Positions 22,340-33,772 of a DNA stretch of 64,000 nucleotides are shown here, piece after piece. Both the position numbers and the translations under genes were made by a program. Every line of letters begins with the position of its first letter. Within the stretch, counting starts at the first letter, position 1. Origin of the DNA: Aporrectodea caliginosa. Its lineage: Eukaryota; Annelida; Clitellata; Crassiclitellata; Lumbricidae. Under the pieces are notes generated by a model. It saw nothing but the letters and a program-made list of their open reading frames with translations, ran no database searches and had not been told where the DNA came from. Location of the stretch: the NCBI GenBank assembly GCA_020284085.1, contig JACEVL010000021.1, positions 803,501 to 867,500 of the forward strand, in the 5' to 3' direction.

Positions 22340-22555
22340 TCTTTTTCATTCTTTTGTTGGACATCAAAGAAACGTGCCCCCAAAGTCCTAGCTACTGTAG
22401 CAAGGAAATTTCTCGCTTCTCCAGCCACAACTGTTCCATGCGAACGATTGTTCTCTCTGTCCGGGAACATTTTGAACAAGAAGCGAGCATCCTTGTCAAC
22501 TGACAATGTTGATAAACTTGTTTGTTTGAGCAAATGGCTGCATTTGCAGCTTTAG
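22340..22555 (+). pseudogene. hAT transposase C-terminal dimerisation domain
   Basis: The frame reads VLATVARKFLASPATTVPCE, RLFSLSGNILNKKRASLS and DNVDKLVCLSKWL, ending in a stop. This is the conserved hAT C-terminal dimerisation segment. The catalytic domain and zinc finger are absent. The fragment belongs to the relic that element F split. Confidence 0.85.
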
Positions 22556-22834
22556 ATTGTTGCAGTTTCAAGTGTTAAGGAGACAGTCATAGACTTAGAC
22601 TAGTGGTTTATATAATCTCTTTAGGGTTGTCCTTTTGACAACAGAAGCACAAACATTAGTAAGTCGTATTATAATTGCACCCTACTTGTATTATTTGAAT
22701 TTGAAATACTTGATTTAGAATATTGATTGAATTATTTGAATTCTGTGACCATTAAAAAGAAACTTTAAAATGCAATTAATGTGCGATTAGCATGCGCGAT
22801 GAAAAATATTAATACTTGATTAATCGTGTATTGG

Positions 22835-22935
22835 CCGCCATATGGACGCCATCTTGGTTAATAATGCACCCCAGGGGTGTTTGAATGCTGATTGCGGAGC
22901 AACCGTTGGAATTTTGGATATGTTATTCAGCAATG
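22835..22935 (+). mobile_element. fragment of family G
   Basis: It contains TTGGCCGCCAT, CGCCATCTTGG and then ACCCCAGGGGTGTTTGAATG, GATTGCGGAGCAAC, which match the left part of family G copies in order. It is about 100 bp and has no ends of its own. Confidence 0.6.
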
Positions 22936-23028
22936 AAAACTGAGCGGGAAACCGTTTAGAAAGCTTCTGAAGTAATATTGCCCAGGTTCAAAGTATATTT
23001 GAGCTAGATTGCCTGGACTACTACTGAA

Positions 23029-23236
23029 GCTGGGGTCCAGCGGTACCCCACTGGATATTTGTTTTTAAAATATAACCTTAAAAGCAAAACTGGATTTCAA
23101 TACACCAAAACAGTGAGCGATGTCCAAGTGACAAAGTCGTAAAATACCGTGAAAAAATATTGGATAGTAAAAAAGTAGCACAAGCCGATGCCATGCTGGG
23201 GTACCCAAGGACCCCAGTTGGTCGCATGAGGGTTAA
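23029..23236 (+). mobile_element. right end of another TTAA element (family I)
   Basis: It ends in GGTCGCATGAGGG TTAA (23233-23236). Two palindrome-like motifs, GGGGTCCAGCGGTACCCC and GGGGTACCCAAGGACCCC, precede the end, in the style of family F. A matching left end was not found, so the element is truncated or diverged. Confidence 0.5.
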
Positions 23237-24560
23237 TAACACCAATAACCGAATTATCTGGATAATCTTCCAATTATGGAGGAGGCTGACGCCAATCGCC
23301 CTTTTATTATGACAGAGCGTCATGATACTGGCGCAATAGAAGTCATTGCATTAGATTAGATTTATTGGATTAGGCATTAGTTCGTTTCTTTCGTTCTTGA
23401 ATGAGTATTGTAGTTTCTTTATACTGCTGGCCAAAAAAAATGTATATTCGGCTCAGCAATAGTTCATACCAGTCGGTAAACAAACAACTATACTGGGCGA
23501 TGTTGTATGATTATTACTGCTATTACATTTAAAGCACTCCTTTGGCGCCGATATCCAATGCACAAGACATCAACCGAAGTATTAATAAAGATCAACTGTC
23601 AGTATGTATAAGCTGCATGTGTGTGCATGTAACTATGTATGTATGTATGGTACTTCGTACGCGGCGCTATTCTAATTAGTAGCTACTAATTAGTAGCTTT
23701 CACGTGTTATGTGCGGCCACCAAAACCTTTCAAGTCAATCACTCTCTACACCATTCCCTGAACATATTATTACAATATTTGCGATTGTGTGTGTCCACAG
23801 TTTAACGGCAGCTTATGACATCATAGGCCGTTGCCGCCGAATGGGAAGATTAGTTTTTAAGTATATTGGCTGTGCTCTACATATATTTTTGGCATTATAC
23901 GCATTTTCTATATTTAGATCCGAAATTGAGAGCCTTTTAAAGGTGTTTAACGAGACGATCACCTTCTCCATTGTTTATCGACATCTTACGGCTTCCAAAA
24001 CCGGTAACATCTACCTTACATCAACAGAAGATATTAATAAAAATTGTGATGGCTAGATTTAAACAGTACCACAGTAAGCTAAGTAACGCGAAGGAGTTTA
24101 TTCACAGGCGCCCAGTCAAACAACATCGATAGGCAGGCAATGATCACGTTCGAAGTTAGATTCACTTGAGACAAGGGATTTGCAGTAAACAGTGTTTTAA
24201 CTACAGTGTTGTGTTTGGCTACCAGAGCCTTTCAAGTCGACTTCACCTTCCATGCAATTAGAGCCAGCAGAGATATTAGCGATTTAATGAATGGGGCGAG
24301 GTTTAACGGCTGCTTATGACAACATACAGCCGTTGCCGTCGACAAAGATTATTTTGGCATAGTACAGCTCTAGATAGTTTCAGAGTTTAACGACAGCTGT
24401 GTGATAACAAAGATCATTAGCTGCCGACAGAAATGATTTTGGCATTTTACAGTTCGTTTTTGCCTAGAAGAAATGAACGTTCAATAGAAAGAGCCTTTTT
24501 ATGCAAAAACATGCAAAGTGCAACAAAAAGAATTAAACACGTACATCAGATTGGCATCGG
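23237..24560. other. gene-free stretch with dispersed repeat motifs
   Basis: Nothing coding is supported. The motif TTTAACGGCAGCTTATGAC followed by ATAGGCCGTTGCCG appears three times in diverged form (near 23800, 24303 and 24385), and CCTTTCAAGTC twice. Similar words recur at 37010 and 48500, so this is an unclassified dispersed repeat. Confidence 0.45.
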
Positions 24561-24690
24561 CGGCGCGCCGACAAATTTCGTCGGCGGCGGCGGCGGCGGT
24601 ATGCAAGCGCCGACCAACAAAAATCGGCGGTGGCGGCGCGCAAGAAAAGTCGGCGGCGACGGCGCGGCGCGGCCGGCGCAGGGCTCTTAA
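24560..24690. repeat. GC-rich CGG low-complexity block
   Basis: CGGCGG-rich, very unlike the AT-rich surroundings. It terminates the polymerase relic on its 3' side. The two plus-strand frames here are not supported. Confidence 0.6.
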
Positions 24691-26173
24691 GCTCCCTCAT
24701 CATATCTTGATATCATTTTACTGCCGGATTCGGTTGACACGAGTCTATAGGCTTAATGAACGATTCAAAATCGGCGATTAGACGATAAAGGGAACTCTCA
24801 TGGATTTGAAATAATGTTTAAAATTTAGCATGGTTCCTGGATGGGAAGAACTATTCGTTGGGCGTTTTCCTGCTGGCAGAACAGTACTCGGTATGCCTAA
24901 TAAGGTATTCTATTCGTGTATACCCGGTTAAACATCTTTTGCAATAATGCTTCGAACTATGGTTCTGGTCCGTTCGTGTCGCCATCAATCTGTTAAAGTT
25001 CTTAATAAGGCAATAATGTTTCTTATCTCCATCGGAAATAAGCAATAAGTCAACGACCGGCGCATTAACGTCTTGCTGTTTTGACACGTAAATTGGGAAT
25101 ATTACTGTTTCATACCCGAATACGTTAACGCTGACATTATTATTTCTCTCGAACTTACTTATTATGTTTTGGTCGGTTGCAACCGGGAATTCGATTCCAC
25201 TCCAATCGAGTTTCTTCGATTGATTAATTAACTCTATCGAGATTCTTTCAGGGTGACTATCCGTTGGATTCAGCGCTCTAGTGACGCACCACTTGAAACA
25301 TTCAGCGTCTTTATTTTTCGGATTGATAATTGCCTTTTTACTAGCAAGTTCTGCGGGTAATCGAATGTAAGAATTACCTTTCAACGGTTCGTATATTGCC
25401 GTATTGATGTCTAATTTTACTACAGCTCTGAATCTCCAATTACTACCACGCATTTGAAAACAAGCCATAGACTCCATGATTTTATCTTTCGCTTTGTTAT
25501 ATATTTCATTCACGTCGGTAGAGTCTAGAACGACTTCCGTCGCCGTGCGAAACGGTATATTATCCGAATCTACTTCTCCTGTTTTAATATTCACGCGCTC
25601 CATAGTACAAGTGAGAACTAAATTGGTCTTTATTTGTCGATTCCGAGAGAGTAGGCTAACTACACGCGACTCTACGGCTTTAAGAAAAGACTCGGTATCG
25701 ATTCCGTCAATTCCATCGATCGTGTGTTGTTTGGTAAATCCCTTAATAGCCGACGCAGTCTCTCGAATCTCGAACTTCTTTTCATTGATTTTGTTAAAAA
25801 TACTCGAAATCTTTGACTTCAACGAGTCTAATTTTTCATTCACGGGTTTCTTTTCTCGAGGAGCTACGTAATTAACCACCCAATCCGCAAAAGAATTAAG
25901 TTTCGACCTAACCTTGTTCTTTACTTCAGTCCAACCATTATCAAAACGAGATTTCCAAGGAGGCGTATACTTACCTGGAACAAGCGTTGGAACTTTGATG
26001 TCTGGAACTGGAGCGTCTAGCAGATCGCTTTCATGTACAGTCTTAACGCTTTGCAAAAGTCTCGATGATAGGAATGTCATGAGATCCGCTTTTCGCAGTC
26101 CCGAATATCTAACCAAGCCATTCTCTTTGGCAATGTTTCGTAATTGTTTTACTGTTTTCGTTTTGTATTCCAT
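24690..26173 (-). pseudogene. N-terminal part of a Polinton/adintovirus-type protein-primed DNA polymerase B
   Basis: A 440-codon frame (24851-26173, minus) starts with a SAP/Rho-N-like helical module (VKQLRNIAKENGL, YSGLRKADLMTFL), then a basic linker and a domain with ECFKWCVTRALNP, SKFERNNNVSVNVFGYE, KKHYCLIKNFNRL and a CxxC...HxxxxC finger (CKRCLTGY, IRHTEYC). This arrangement precedes the exonuclease-polymerase domains in Maverick/Polinton and adintovirus-type polymerases. After the stop, 24690-24840 still holds, in a shifted frame, the beginning of the exonuclease domain, then the CGG block cuts it off. The polymerase palm, capsid genes, integrase and terminal repeats are not in the window. 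It is a fossil fragment and cannot replicate. Confidence 0.75.
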
Positions 26174-26267
26174 TTTATATACAGAAGATTTTTCTTTAAG
26201 TCAAAATGAGATAACAGTTAACGACCGTGTGACGACTGATCGAAACTGTTGGGAACTTCCGCGACCT

Positions 26268-26352
26268 TTGACTCATCGATCGATACCTTGGGGATTTCCG
26301 ATAGTTTCGATCGATGAGTCATAGCGAGAACTTGGGTATTATATATAAATGT
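26268..26352 (-). promoter_or_regulatory. palindrome and TATA-like box upstream of the polymerase ORF
   Basis: TGACTCATCGATCGA and its inverse flank a spacer of about 24 bp (26268-26323). TTTATATATAAT lies near 26336-26350 on the minus strand, about 165 bp before the ATG. It could be the promoter of the element; this is inference from position only. Confidence 0.35.
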
Positions 26353-26460
26353 GGTTTCTTATAGGTTCAATTTGTAATAATAACTAATAGTTTGGGTGGT
26401 TATTACAAATGGAACCAATCGTCTGGGTGGTTGGCCCAACCGCCGATTATTTACTCTACT

Positions 26461-27240
26461 GAGAATGTCTGTATGTTAGCAAATTCAAATCTCCTGTGGA
26501 TGCAAATGCGGCTTTGTCAAAATCTTTTGGATGTGGTATATGCGACGATATGCTTGAAATAGAGAAGGAATTTCTAGAGCATTGTTCTGGCCATCGATTT
26601 TCTCCACCTGACGACTTAGTTGCTGACCTGTGCTGAATTATGATTCAGCGTAATTACAGTGGAAAATATGTAGAATTAGAGATTTTTAGTGAAAAGATAA
26701 GCACTATGGAAGTGCAGGATGCCTTCCAGAGGTTACTGATATGCACCACATCTCTAAGATGTTGCATATTTCTGACATTATAAGTGTAAGACTAGAATTG
26801 CTGCATGCAATCAAAATGATATTTTATGCTGTAGTTAATAAAGACGCTGTAAAGTCTTTCGTTCTAGATTCCTCTACTTGACAACTTTACTGTTAAATAT
26901 TAAATTTAGCTCCACAAATACTTCTGCTGGACTAGATTATTAACAGAGCTGTTATCTGTACTTCATTTTCTGAGACTATTTTAGACTATTAATATTGTCG
27001 TTGTTTTCATAATAGTTAATAGAATTAATTACCTTATTCCACTTAGATTAAGGGTTAGACGCTATGCTTAGATTAAGGGTTAGACGCTATGCTTAGTCAT
27101 TATGAAAGATTGTCATGTATGCTGAATATTCTGTGTTTTGTTGTCTTAAATGTGATTTGTTTATGTTGCATCAGTTCTGTTCTTAACCTCTAAATAAATT
27201 AGCTGCATTGCGTATATTGCACATGCTTATAATTCTTTAA
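26461..27240 (+). pseudogene. second copy of the 3' end of the zinc-finger gene
   Basis: From GAGAATGTCTGTAT onward this matches 35132-35690, including the last 59 codons, the stop and the 3' UTR with its AATAAA. The coding part stays open (26461-26634) with mostly conservative changes, and keeps the finger CGICDDM...EFLEHC..H. The finger array itself is missing: homology stops abruptly at 26460, where the polymerase-bearing segment begins. It is either the 3' remnant of a paralogue invaded by the viral-type element, or a partial duplication. Confidence 0.8.
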
Positions 27241-27336
27241 ATGGAAAATGTTGTTTATAATACGATGAAATTGTTTAATTCACATCTATATTTTTTCATC
27301 TACTTTCAGCTGAATTTTAGATAGGGGAGAGTGCCA

Positions 27337-27575
27337 CAAGGCGCACCCCCTTTTCGTTTCTAGCTTGTAGCATCATAATTTATACCATTATAAAAATATA
27401 AAATATGCACTTAGTATGATTTTTTATTGTTCAAAGCATATGCGCTGTCAAATAAAACAAATATTGTGCTGTAACAGCTAAATGCTTCAATTTATCTTAT
27501 GTCAAGGATGGTGCCTCTTGGGAACAGGGTGACCTCAAGAAGCACCCCTCTGGGTGCATCTTGGGAACAATACGG
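27337..27575 (+). repeat. terminal-type repeats of a further piggyBac-like element (family K)
   Basis: GGTGCCTCTTGGGAAC and GGTGCATCTTGGGAAC occur, the latter as one arm of CAAGAAGCACCC-CTCT-GGGTGCATCTTG, a hairpin with 12-bp arms (27535-27562). A related motif lies at 27342-27358. The piggyBac relic just downstream suggests these belong to its end, but TTAA termini were not identified. Confidence 0.4.
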
Positions 27576-27689
27576 TTTAATGCTGTACCAGCATGCCAAG
27601 CACCATTTGAGCCCTATTGTCCAATATGGGTAAAAACATGTTTGACGTACAGTACTAAAACATTAATTTTGATAGCCCTGGTCATGCCC

Positions 27690-28211
27690 TGGTTACAAAA
27701 AATGTCTGCCGCCACTGAGTAGAGCCATTTGAAAAGCTGGAGCTCAGCCAAAAAGTATGTGGTTGATAAAAAATCAAATAGCTGTCCTTAGAAAGTATAC
27801 TCTTCACATGGGTGTTGTTGGCATTCTGGACCCATTCATGTCTAACTATCACCTCGTGTTTCGATCCAAGAAGTGGTGGTGCCACTCTTTATCAACGGTT
27901 TGAACATGAATGGCTGTTGTTGCTGCTTGGCCTCTTCACGTGGAAGTCTGTGGATTGATTGTCTGATCACCTGGAGTTCTGGCGGCAAATTGTGAACCAT
28001 ACTATTCAACGGTTGGACAAGCCTCCAACAACTCTACAAGATAGCCACTCAGTAAGTGACATTCGCTTCGATAGAGTCGATCATCATCTGGGTTCCAAGT
28101 GCAAGACAAGCGAGATGTCGATGCTAGAATACGATCAGACACAGAGGAGAATCGTGTGCACAAGAAGACGCAGCGCTTCTATACAGCTTGTTCTCAACGT
28201 CTCACCTTAAG
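27690..28211 (+). pseudogene. piggyBac-type transposase C-terminal relic (family K)
   Basis: Broken frames give FMSNYHLVFRSKKWWCHSL, VVAAWPLHVE and then a clean frame with DHLEFWRQIVNHTIQRL and a degraded cysteine-rich end. SNYR.RIRSKKWWWPL and the following AAW..H block are typical of piggyBac transposases of the PGBD type. The same C-terminal stretch occurs in family B at 38460-38712, with roughly three quarters identity. Stops near 27760 and 27915 disrupt it. Confidence 0.7.
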
Positions 28212-28394
28212 TAGCGCCTTGGCTATCTGGAGATTATGATATAACGCTTTTTGACACACGGCATATTTCGTTATTGCGCTAAAGTGAGCTATATCTCCAA
28301 TAGTCTGTTCACTTCTTTCTTCATAATATTATTTAAATGCCAAAAGTAGGAGTTTAAAAAATAGGACTTTTTTATTTACATAATCAGAACATAT

Positions 28395-28575
28395 TTTTAG
28401 TTGATCTAGCACTTTAAATTTTATTCGCTATATGACGGGATACTATTAGTTAAATCATATTTAAGTCATAATAATAATTGAGTATCAATGACTGCTTTTA
28501 CTTTCATAATCCTAAATTATTTAGTTGATCTAGCATGTCCAAATCTATTCGGTAGATGACGGGATATACTTTTGA
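28395..28575. repeat. diverged direct repeat
   Basis: TTAGTTGATCTAGCA followed by AAAT..TATTCG and ATGACGGGATA appears twice, about 120 bp apart. Origin unknown. Confidence 0.5.
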
Positions 28576-29940
28576 ATTTTCCAGCTTATGTCGTTGCAAA
28601 GAAACACTTGAATCGTCGCCATTTTGTGCTAATGACGGTGTGAACGAGATGACCGGAGAAATTCGAGTTTAATGCCAAATCCGGTTAGATTCTACAACTG
28701 TTTCACAATTCGTACAGACTTCAAATGACACCCAGCATTAATTTGTTACCATTAGTTTTTGCATGTGATTGGATATGTGCATAACATTAATGGTGTTTGT
28801 TTCATCTGGTGAATAATTGTGAAATGTGTAGGTCTACCAAGTCTCATCACGCAATTTTTGCAAAGATCTAGTAGAATCAACTGGATGGGATCTTCATTTA
28901 CTAAATGCAGTGGTAGATTCTAGTCATTTCATGTAAAATCAGCCGGTTATCCCGTAGTTTAGGTTGGCAAATTATTTTAATGTCTTAAATGCTGCACTTG
29001 ACGTTGGTAAGTAAGCAGTCTACGTATATCCATGATAACTACCACCAATCCAGCTTCCATTTCATCGAGAATTTTTTTTAATCAATCCAACTTTCCTTAA
29101 ATTTTAATGAAAAAATTGGTAAACTCGTAGTTTAGGTTGTTAAATTATTATGCGTGACCCTGATTTTCGCGATTTGGAAATCTGCCATATTCAGTAGGCC
29201 GTAAGTCCACTATTATTGCAGATAAATTGATGAAATTTGCAGGACACCTAGCTTGGTGGCGTGGTGCTAATCAAGGGCTGTTGAAGAACGAGATATCTGA
29301 TGGATAATTTTTCTAGCTGCGGATTGAAAATTGGAAAAAAACAACGACCCTGGCTGGCGTCAGTACTTTACTGCTCCACTATGACCAAATGGGTTGATTA
29401 ACAGAGAAATTGTGCACCACTTGCAGTAATAGTCCACATTGTGTGCACAAATAAGCAAAGAGGTTGGCTTTATCATGTGTACCTGTTGCATTTATATGGC
29501 CATCTGAAATTGACAAAAACTGATTTTTTTTTGTTTTGATGACCATTTTCAAGGCTTTATATTGGCATGTGGGATAGGTGAAACAGCTGTGAAATTAGCA
29601 CCATTGGAAAGAGCAGCTCAAATACTATAAACGGCAGCAATAATTGCTTTTGAGACTCTTGTAGTTCAATTGATGTAGTTGTTTCCATTATCGTAGTGTT
29701 TTAAGCATTCGCAAGCAGATTCCATCATACATATTCACTAATTTTATATAGTATATTATAAAAGGCTGGGCTTGAACCTAACTATGTAACGCAACTGTGG
29801 AATCACAGTTTGTAGTAGTAAAATGACCATTATTGTGCACTGTCTTGACATGGAAGATTTGAGATGGCGTGATTTAAAATTGGTTTGATTTTTAGTTGTC
29901 TATTCATGGAATGGTGAATTTCTAGGTACATGCGTCATTT
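28576..29940. other. gene-free AT-rich stretch
   Basis: No gene is supported on either strand. One diverged direct repeat (CGTAGTTTAGGTTG, followed by AAATTATT) occurs at about 28955 and 29132. Confidence 0.5.
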
Positions 29941-30144
29941 TCTATTTTGAGACAGCACCAGCTTATTCATGAGCGCTGCGTCATATCAGAGATCGATGTC
30001 CAGTGGAGGTCTGATTCCGGTTGCCAGACAGACCAGAGACCAATGGAGTGATCAACTGTTATTGGGGATTTCGTTCAGGACGAGAAAGCTTGGTAAGCAG
30101 AGGATCGGATGGATCAGGGTATGATTTCTAGAAGAGGCGAGGCT

Positions 30145-30465
30145 TCAGTTTGGAAAACCTGTTGCGTGATAAGTAGAGGAGCCTGAGGCACGTGACGGTG
30201 AGTGATTGACACTTTTATTAAAGGAACTCAGAATATTGGGGATTCTGAGGGTGTTTGCTCCGGATTTGAGGTGCAGTTTGGATAGGGATCGGTTGGAGAA
30301 CTTGAGGCGAGTTGTGACTGGGGATGGGATAGAGTGATATATGAGGACGAACGGATAGACTGGGATAGTGAAGAGTGTGCGAAAGTACTTTGGCTGGTAG
30401 TAATGCAAAGAGTTGTAGGTTAGTGACAGGACTTTGAAGTCGATGGACTCAAGGATTTCAGCCAA
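30145..30465 (-). pseudogene. LINE ORF2 C-terminal fragment
   Basis: The minus-strand frame reads ESIDFKVLSLTYNSLHYYQP, then KYFRTLF and further Leu/Ser-rich sequence. The KIL.LTYKALH..P.YL..L pattern is typical of the region after the RT domain in CR1-like LINEs. The upstream RT part is absent. The frame ends without the usual LWNSLP block. Confidence 0.6.
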
Positions 30466-30888
30466 TGAAGTGATTTAAGAACCGGAGTGATATTGTGATG
30501 CTCTGGTGTGTATGGTGATATTTGAGTGTATTTGAATGAACAGGCATTCCATTGCATTGAGCTGAAATGAAATTATTTTCTATAAACATGGTAAATTTTG
30601 ACGTTTTTGTGTTATTTTTAGGATGTGTATGAAAATGACGATCAACATTCTTTTGAGAGCTTCAAAATCTAGTTGTAGGACAAGGCTTTCATCTTAATAA
30701 TATTGCAGTGGATTTGTTTTACCACAACTTTATATCTTCACTAAATATATCCTGAATAATAGCATTTGAGGAGTGCTACTACACAATGGAGGCAGTGGTT
30801 AAAGTGGTTTGGGTGAGCAGTGGGAACTCCAACTTTTGAGTTCAACGCAACGAATTGATTATAACATTTCAGAAACCAATAGCATTAA

Positions 30889-30890
30889 TA

Positions 30891-30945
<55 letters not shown>

Positions 30946-30978
30946 CTATATAAGTAATATATATATATATAAGTAATG

Positions 30979-31010
<32 letters not shown>
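30889..31010. repeat. (TA)n microsatellite
   Basis: Two TA runs separated by short ATAAGTAAT interruptions. Confidence 0.95.
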
Positions 31011-31499
31011 CTTAATAAGTAATGGTATTAAATTTTAAGCAGCTACAAAATTCTACTAGAAAAAAGCAGAGGCATTTCAATTCAGTCTATGATGGGCATT
31101 ACACATGAAAAAACTTGCATGCTGGCCCTCAATGTAACTACCAGAATAAATGCAATAATTTCACAAAGCAAAACTAATGCCTTAACTCAATAACTGAATA
31201 GTTGCAGTCACAAAAATGCAGTCACAACATTCTAAGAAAAATTACAAAGGACTTCTGATACAGTAAGTGGTGTGCAATAAACAAGAAACATTGCAGGTTA
31301 TCCTTCTGAATGTAAATTTTAAAGATCCACAGACACAATCTAGTATACCAAAACCTAATAATGTTATCTTTTTATATCATGCAGTCAGATAAATTTAGAA
31401 AGAAAACTGAAAGAAATTTGATTCAGTCAATGAATCAATGATGACAGAAAGAAATCTTGACTGAACAGTCTGAATGGTGAACCACCTGATCAACAACAA

Positions 31500-31612
31500 A
31501 CTGTTTGTCTTGTCAGGAGGTGATGAGCAACAGGAAGAGTGATATCAGCTTTATGTAATGCAAAGGACACATCAGCTAACTCTTCCAGGGCATCATACAT
31601 GAGTCTTGAGTC
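31500..31612 (-). pseudogene. hAT/ZNF862-type transposase exon-like fragment
   Basis: On the minus strand, after an AAAATTAG acceptor-like site, the frame reads MYDALEELADVSFALHKADI and LPVAHHLLTRQ. The pattern L-x-x-ALEEL-x-x-LS-x-x-LQ resembles a conserved helix in hAT-derived KIAA1586/ZNF862-like proteins. Only about 36 codons are present, so the assignment is tentative. Confidence 0.35.
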
Positions 31613-31619
31613 CTAATTT

Positions 31620-32800
31620 TTTTTAAAGAAATCAGGATTTAGTCAGTTTCTTGACCATTCTGAAAAATTTGGTTGCTCTGAATCAGGTGATATAACATGA
31701 CTGAACAAATAGAAATACAACGTAATTATAATATCATGAATGCCGAGCCATCATGAATCATGATCACCCTGACTATTAAAGCGAAATAAATCAAAATATT
31801 ATAATGCAAGCTTGTGCACAGGGCATAACATATATTGTTCTACAAACCTATACAAATTAGATTTAGATATGCAGACAAATAAAAAAATATTATAACAAAA
31901 GAACAAAAATTACAAATAATATTAAAACTAAATACAGGCAGCCGATACAAAAGGGTTTTCAGAGCAGGCTACAATCAATTAGTTACATAAAATTCATGGG
32001 TATTTTAAAAACAAGGCTCCACTGTGAGAAAGAATTGAAGAGCCTCATCTCTGGGTAAGTTTGTGGTTGACCCCCCCTAAAACCTAGAATCTTAAACTTT
32101 TGACAGATTTGAATATTAAGCACCATCCACCAAGTTTTTATCAAATCCGAAATCGCATACATTCTAATTTACAAAATCTAAACCACTAAATGTAAAAGCT
32201 AGAGCATGTTACTCCCGTAGGCCTACCCTTAGACCGCTCCCGCTACGTTCATGCGTGGTTCTGTTGTAATGTTGTTGGCATACTAATTAGATCTGTCGCG
32301 CAATCTTACTGGGTCCTAGAAGATGTTGATGTTTTGATGTTTATTTGAATTTATTTTGCTCATGCTTGTTCACCCGAGTGCTGTTTGGCAGCTGGTTATA
32401 TTAAAGAATATACTTACTTACTTACTGTTCAGTGGTCATGAACCGTGGTTGGACCGTTGGACCCTGTGACGTTGCTGCTGAGATTTTGTACAGCTAAAGT
32501 AATTTTGTAGGCTACTCACGTTTTCAAGTTGTGGGCATGAATCTCAGCCCGCAGTGCCACTCCAAAATTTTGATTTTGGAGGCTGGTTCATTGCACAGGA
32601 TGGTCGTCATTGCTTGCCTTTCTTGGCAATAAATACCTTTTCATTCTTATTGAACTTTAAAATTGGTAATTATCTGCCGTCTACGGTCTTAGTCCCTCAC
32701 CTATTCAACACCTAAATTTCAATCTATTGAATCTATTCATATCTGGTTGTTCACACGTGGAGAACAAAGCCCAAAAGAAAGAGATTAACACGCGACGCGC
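31620..32800. other. gene-free AT-rich stretch
   Basis: No gene or clear repeat is visible, apart from a short (TTAC)n near 32412. Confidence 0.5.
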
Positions 32801-32819
32801 AAACGACGGTTCTAGCACC

Positions 32820-33390
32820 ATGTGCACCCGCTACTAGCCTGGCACAGTAGCGGGCGCCTGGTGGGGCTAGAACCGTTGCGGCCTGGTGGGGCTAGAAACG
32901 GTGGGGCCGCACAGAAATTTCAACCAATGACTTCCGATTTAATTCGGTCGTTAATCAAGTCCTGCGAGGGATGCAAATGAAGGGTAGATGCAGGGTCGAG
33001 AAGTTGGCACCGGTCGTCCCTGGGGGCCAGCCAACGGCGGGCTGGCTAACCAGTGGGGTTGACGAGGAATGTGATTGACCAGTGGGGAGAGCCAAAGTGT
33101 CACGCACATGTGACTTACCAGAGGTATACCGTTGGCAAGAGGGGCCTAAACAAGCGGACTGTGGACACACTACGCTGGAATAGTTATTTATAGAAGCAAT
33201 GAGAACTCTGACTCAGACCTGGTGTCGTTACCGAGCGCCGCGAGCGGGCGTTCCGAAGAAGAATTTTACTGGAACGCATGCGTTCCCAGGGTTCCATTGC
33301 ATTGTGAGCAGTGGGAACGCAAGCAAAGAATTTCGAGAGCAGTGGGAACGGCGTTCCCACGCGTTCCCACCCACTTTAACCCCATTATGG
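32820..33390. promoter_or_regulatory. GC-richer region with palindromes upstream of the zinc-finger gene
   Basis: It is richer in G+C than its surroundings. CTGGTGGGGCTAGAA is repeated at 32855-32900. GGAACGCATGCGTTCC (33271-33286) is a perfect 16-bp palindrome, and GTGGGAACGGCGTTCCCAC with flanking copies of GTGGGAACGC lies at 33320-33366. It ends in TTTAACCCCATTATGG, so it may be an end of another TTAA element and not, or not only, a host promoter. Confidence 0.35.
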
Positions 33391-33772
33391 AGGGATAGCT
33401 TCAGTATTGCGTAATGAAGATTTCTGTGTCAATAATTTCTTATTTTATCGGCAAGAACTACACGCAACATGAACTCTTCTTGTAAGCATCTGAAATGCAA
33501 ACTTAAATGAGTAATCAGTAATGTGGGAAACTGGACAATGCTGGTGTTGGAAAGGCTACGACGACAACAATTGCAGAAACTTTTACAGAGGCAATTGCTT
33601 TGAACCGCATATCAACACTCATCCTTGTCAAAAGTTATATAGAATCTTGTGATTGGAGGAAGCACATACGAATCATTTAAAAACAAACATATGTTAATTA
33701 TTTCATCTCACAGCTCATCAAAGAACCGATACTGAGAAGAACGTTGAAATTAACAATTAAGTGCATATCCCA

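Larger units (their letters stand above)
14495..22835 (+). mobile_element. hAT relic split by element F
   Basis: TAGGGCTGCGCG (14495-14506) runs into the TTAA of element F. After that element's right TTAA at 22120-22123 the sequence continues AACGCCCGCGATTAACGCG. Joined, these resemble a hAT terminal region, and the hAT C-terminal domain follows at 22340-22555. The right end is not clear (TTAATCGTG near 22820-22832), and I could not find a convincing 8-bp target duplication. Confidence 0.5.

Noticed and set aside
23709..24056. 115-codon ORF with a hydrophobic middle
   Set aside because: It overlaps repeated non-coding motifs that also occur at 24303 and 24385 and shows no recognisable domain.
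24433..24781. Two Gly/Arg/Ala-rich plus-strand ORFs
   Set aside because: They arise from the CGG-rich block; the minus-strand polymerase relic extends into the same bases.
33761..33772. Start of the zinc-finger ORF at a GTG (33761)
   Set aside because: In a eukaryotic gene the in-frame ATG at 33773 is the more likely start.
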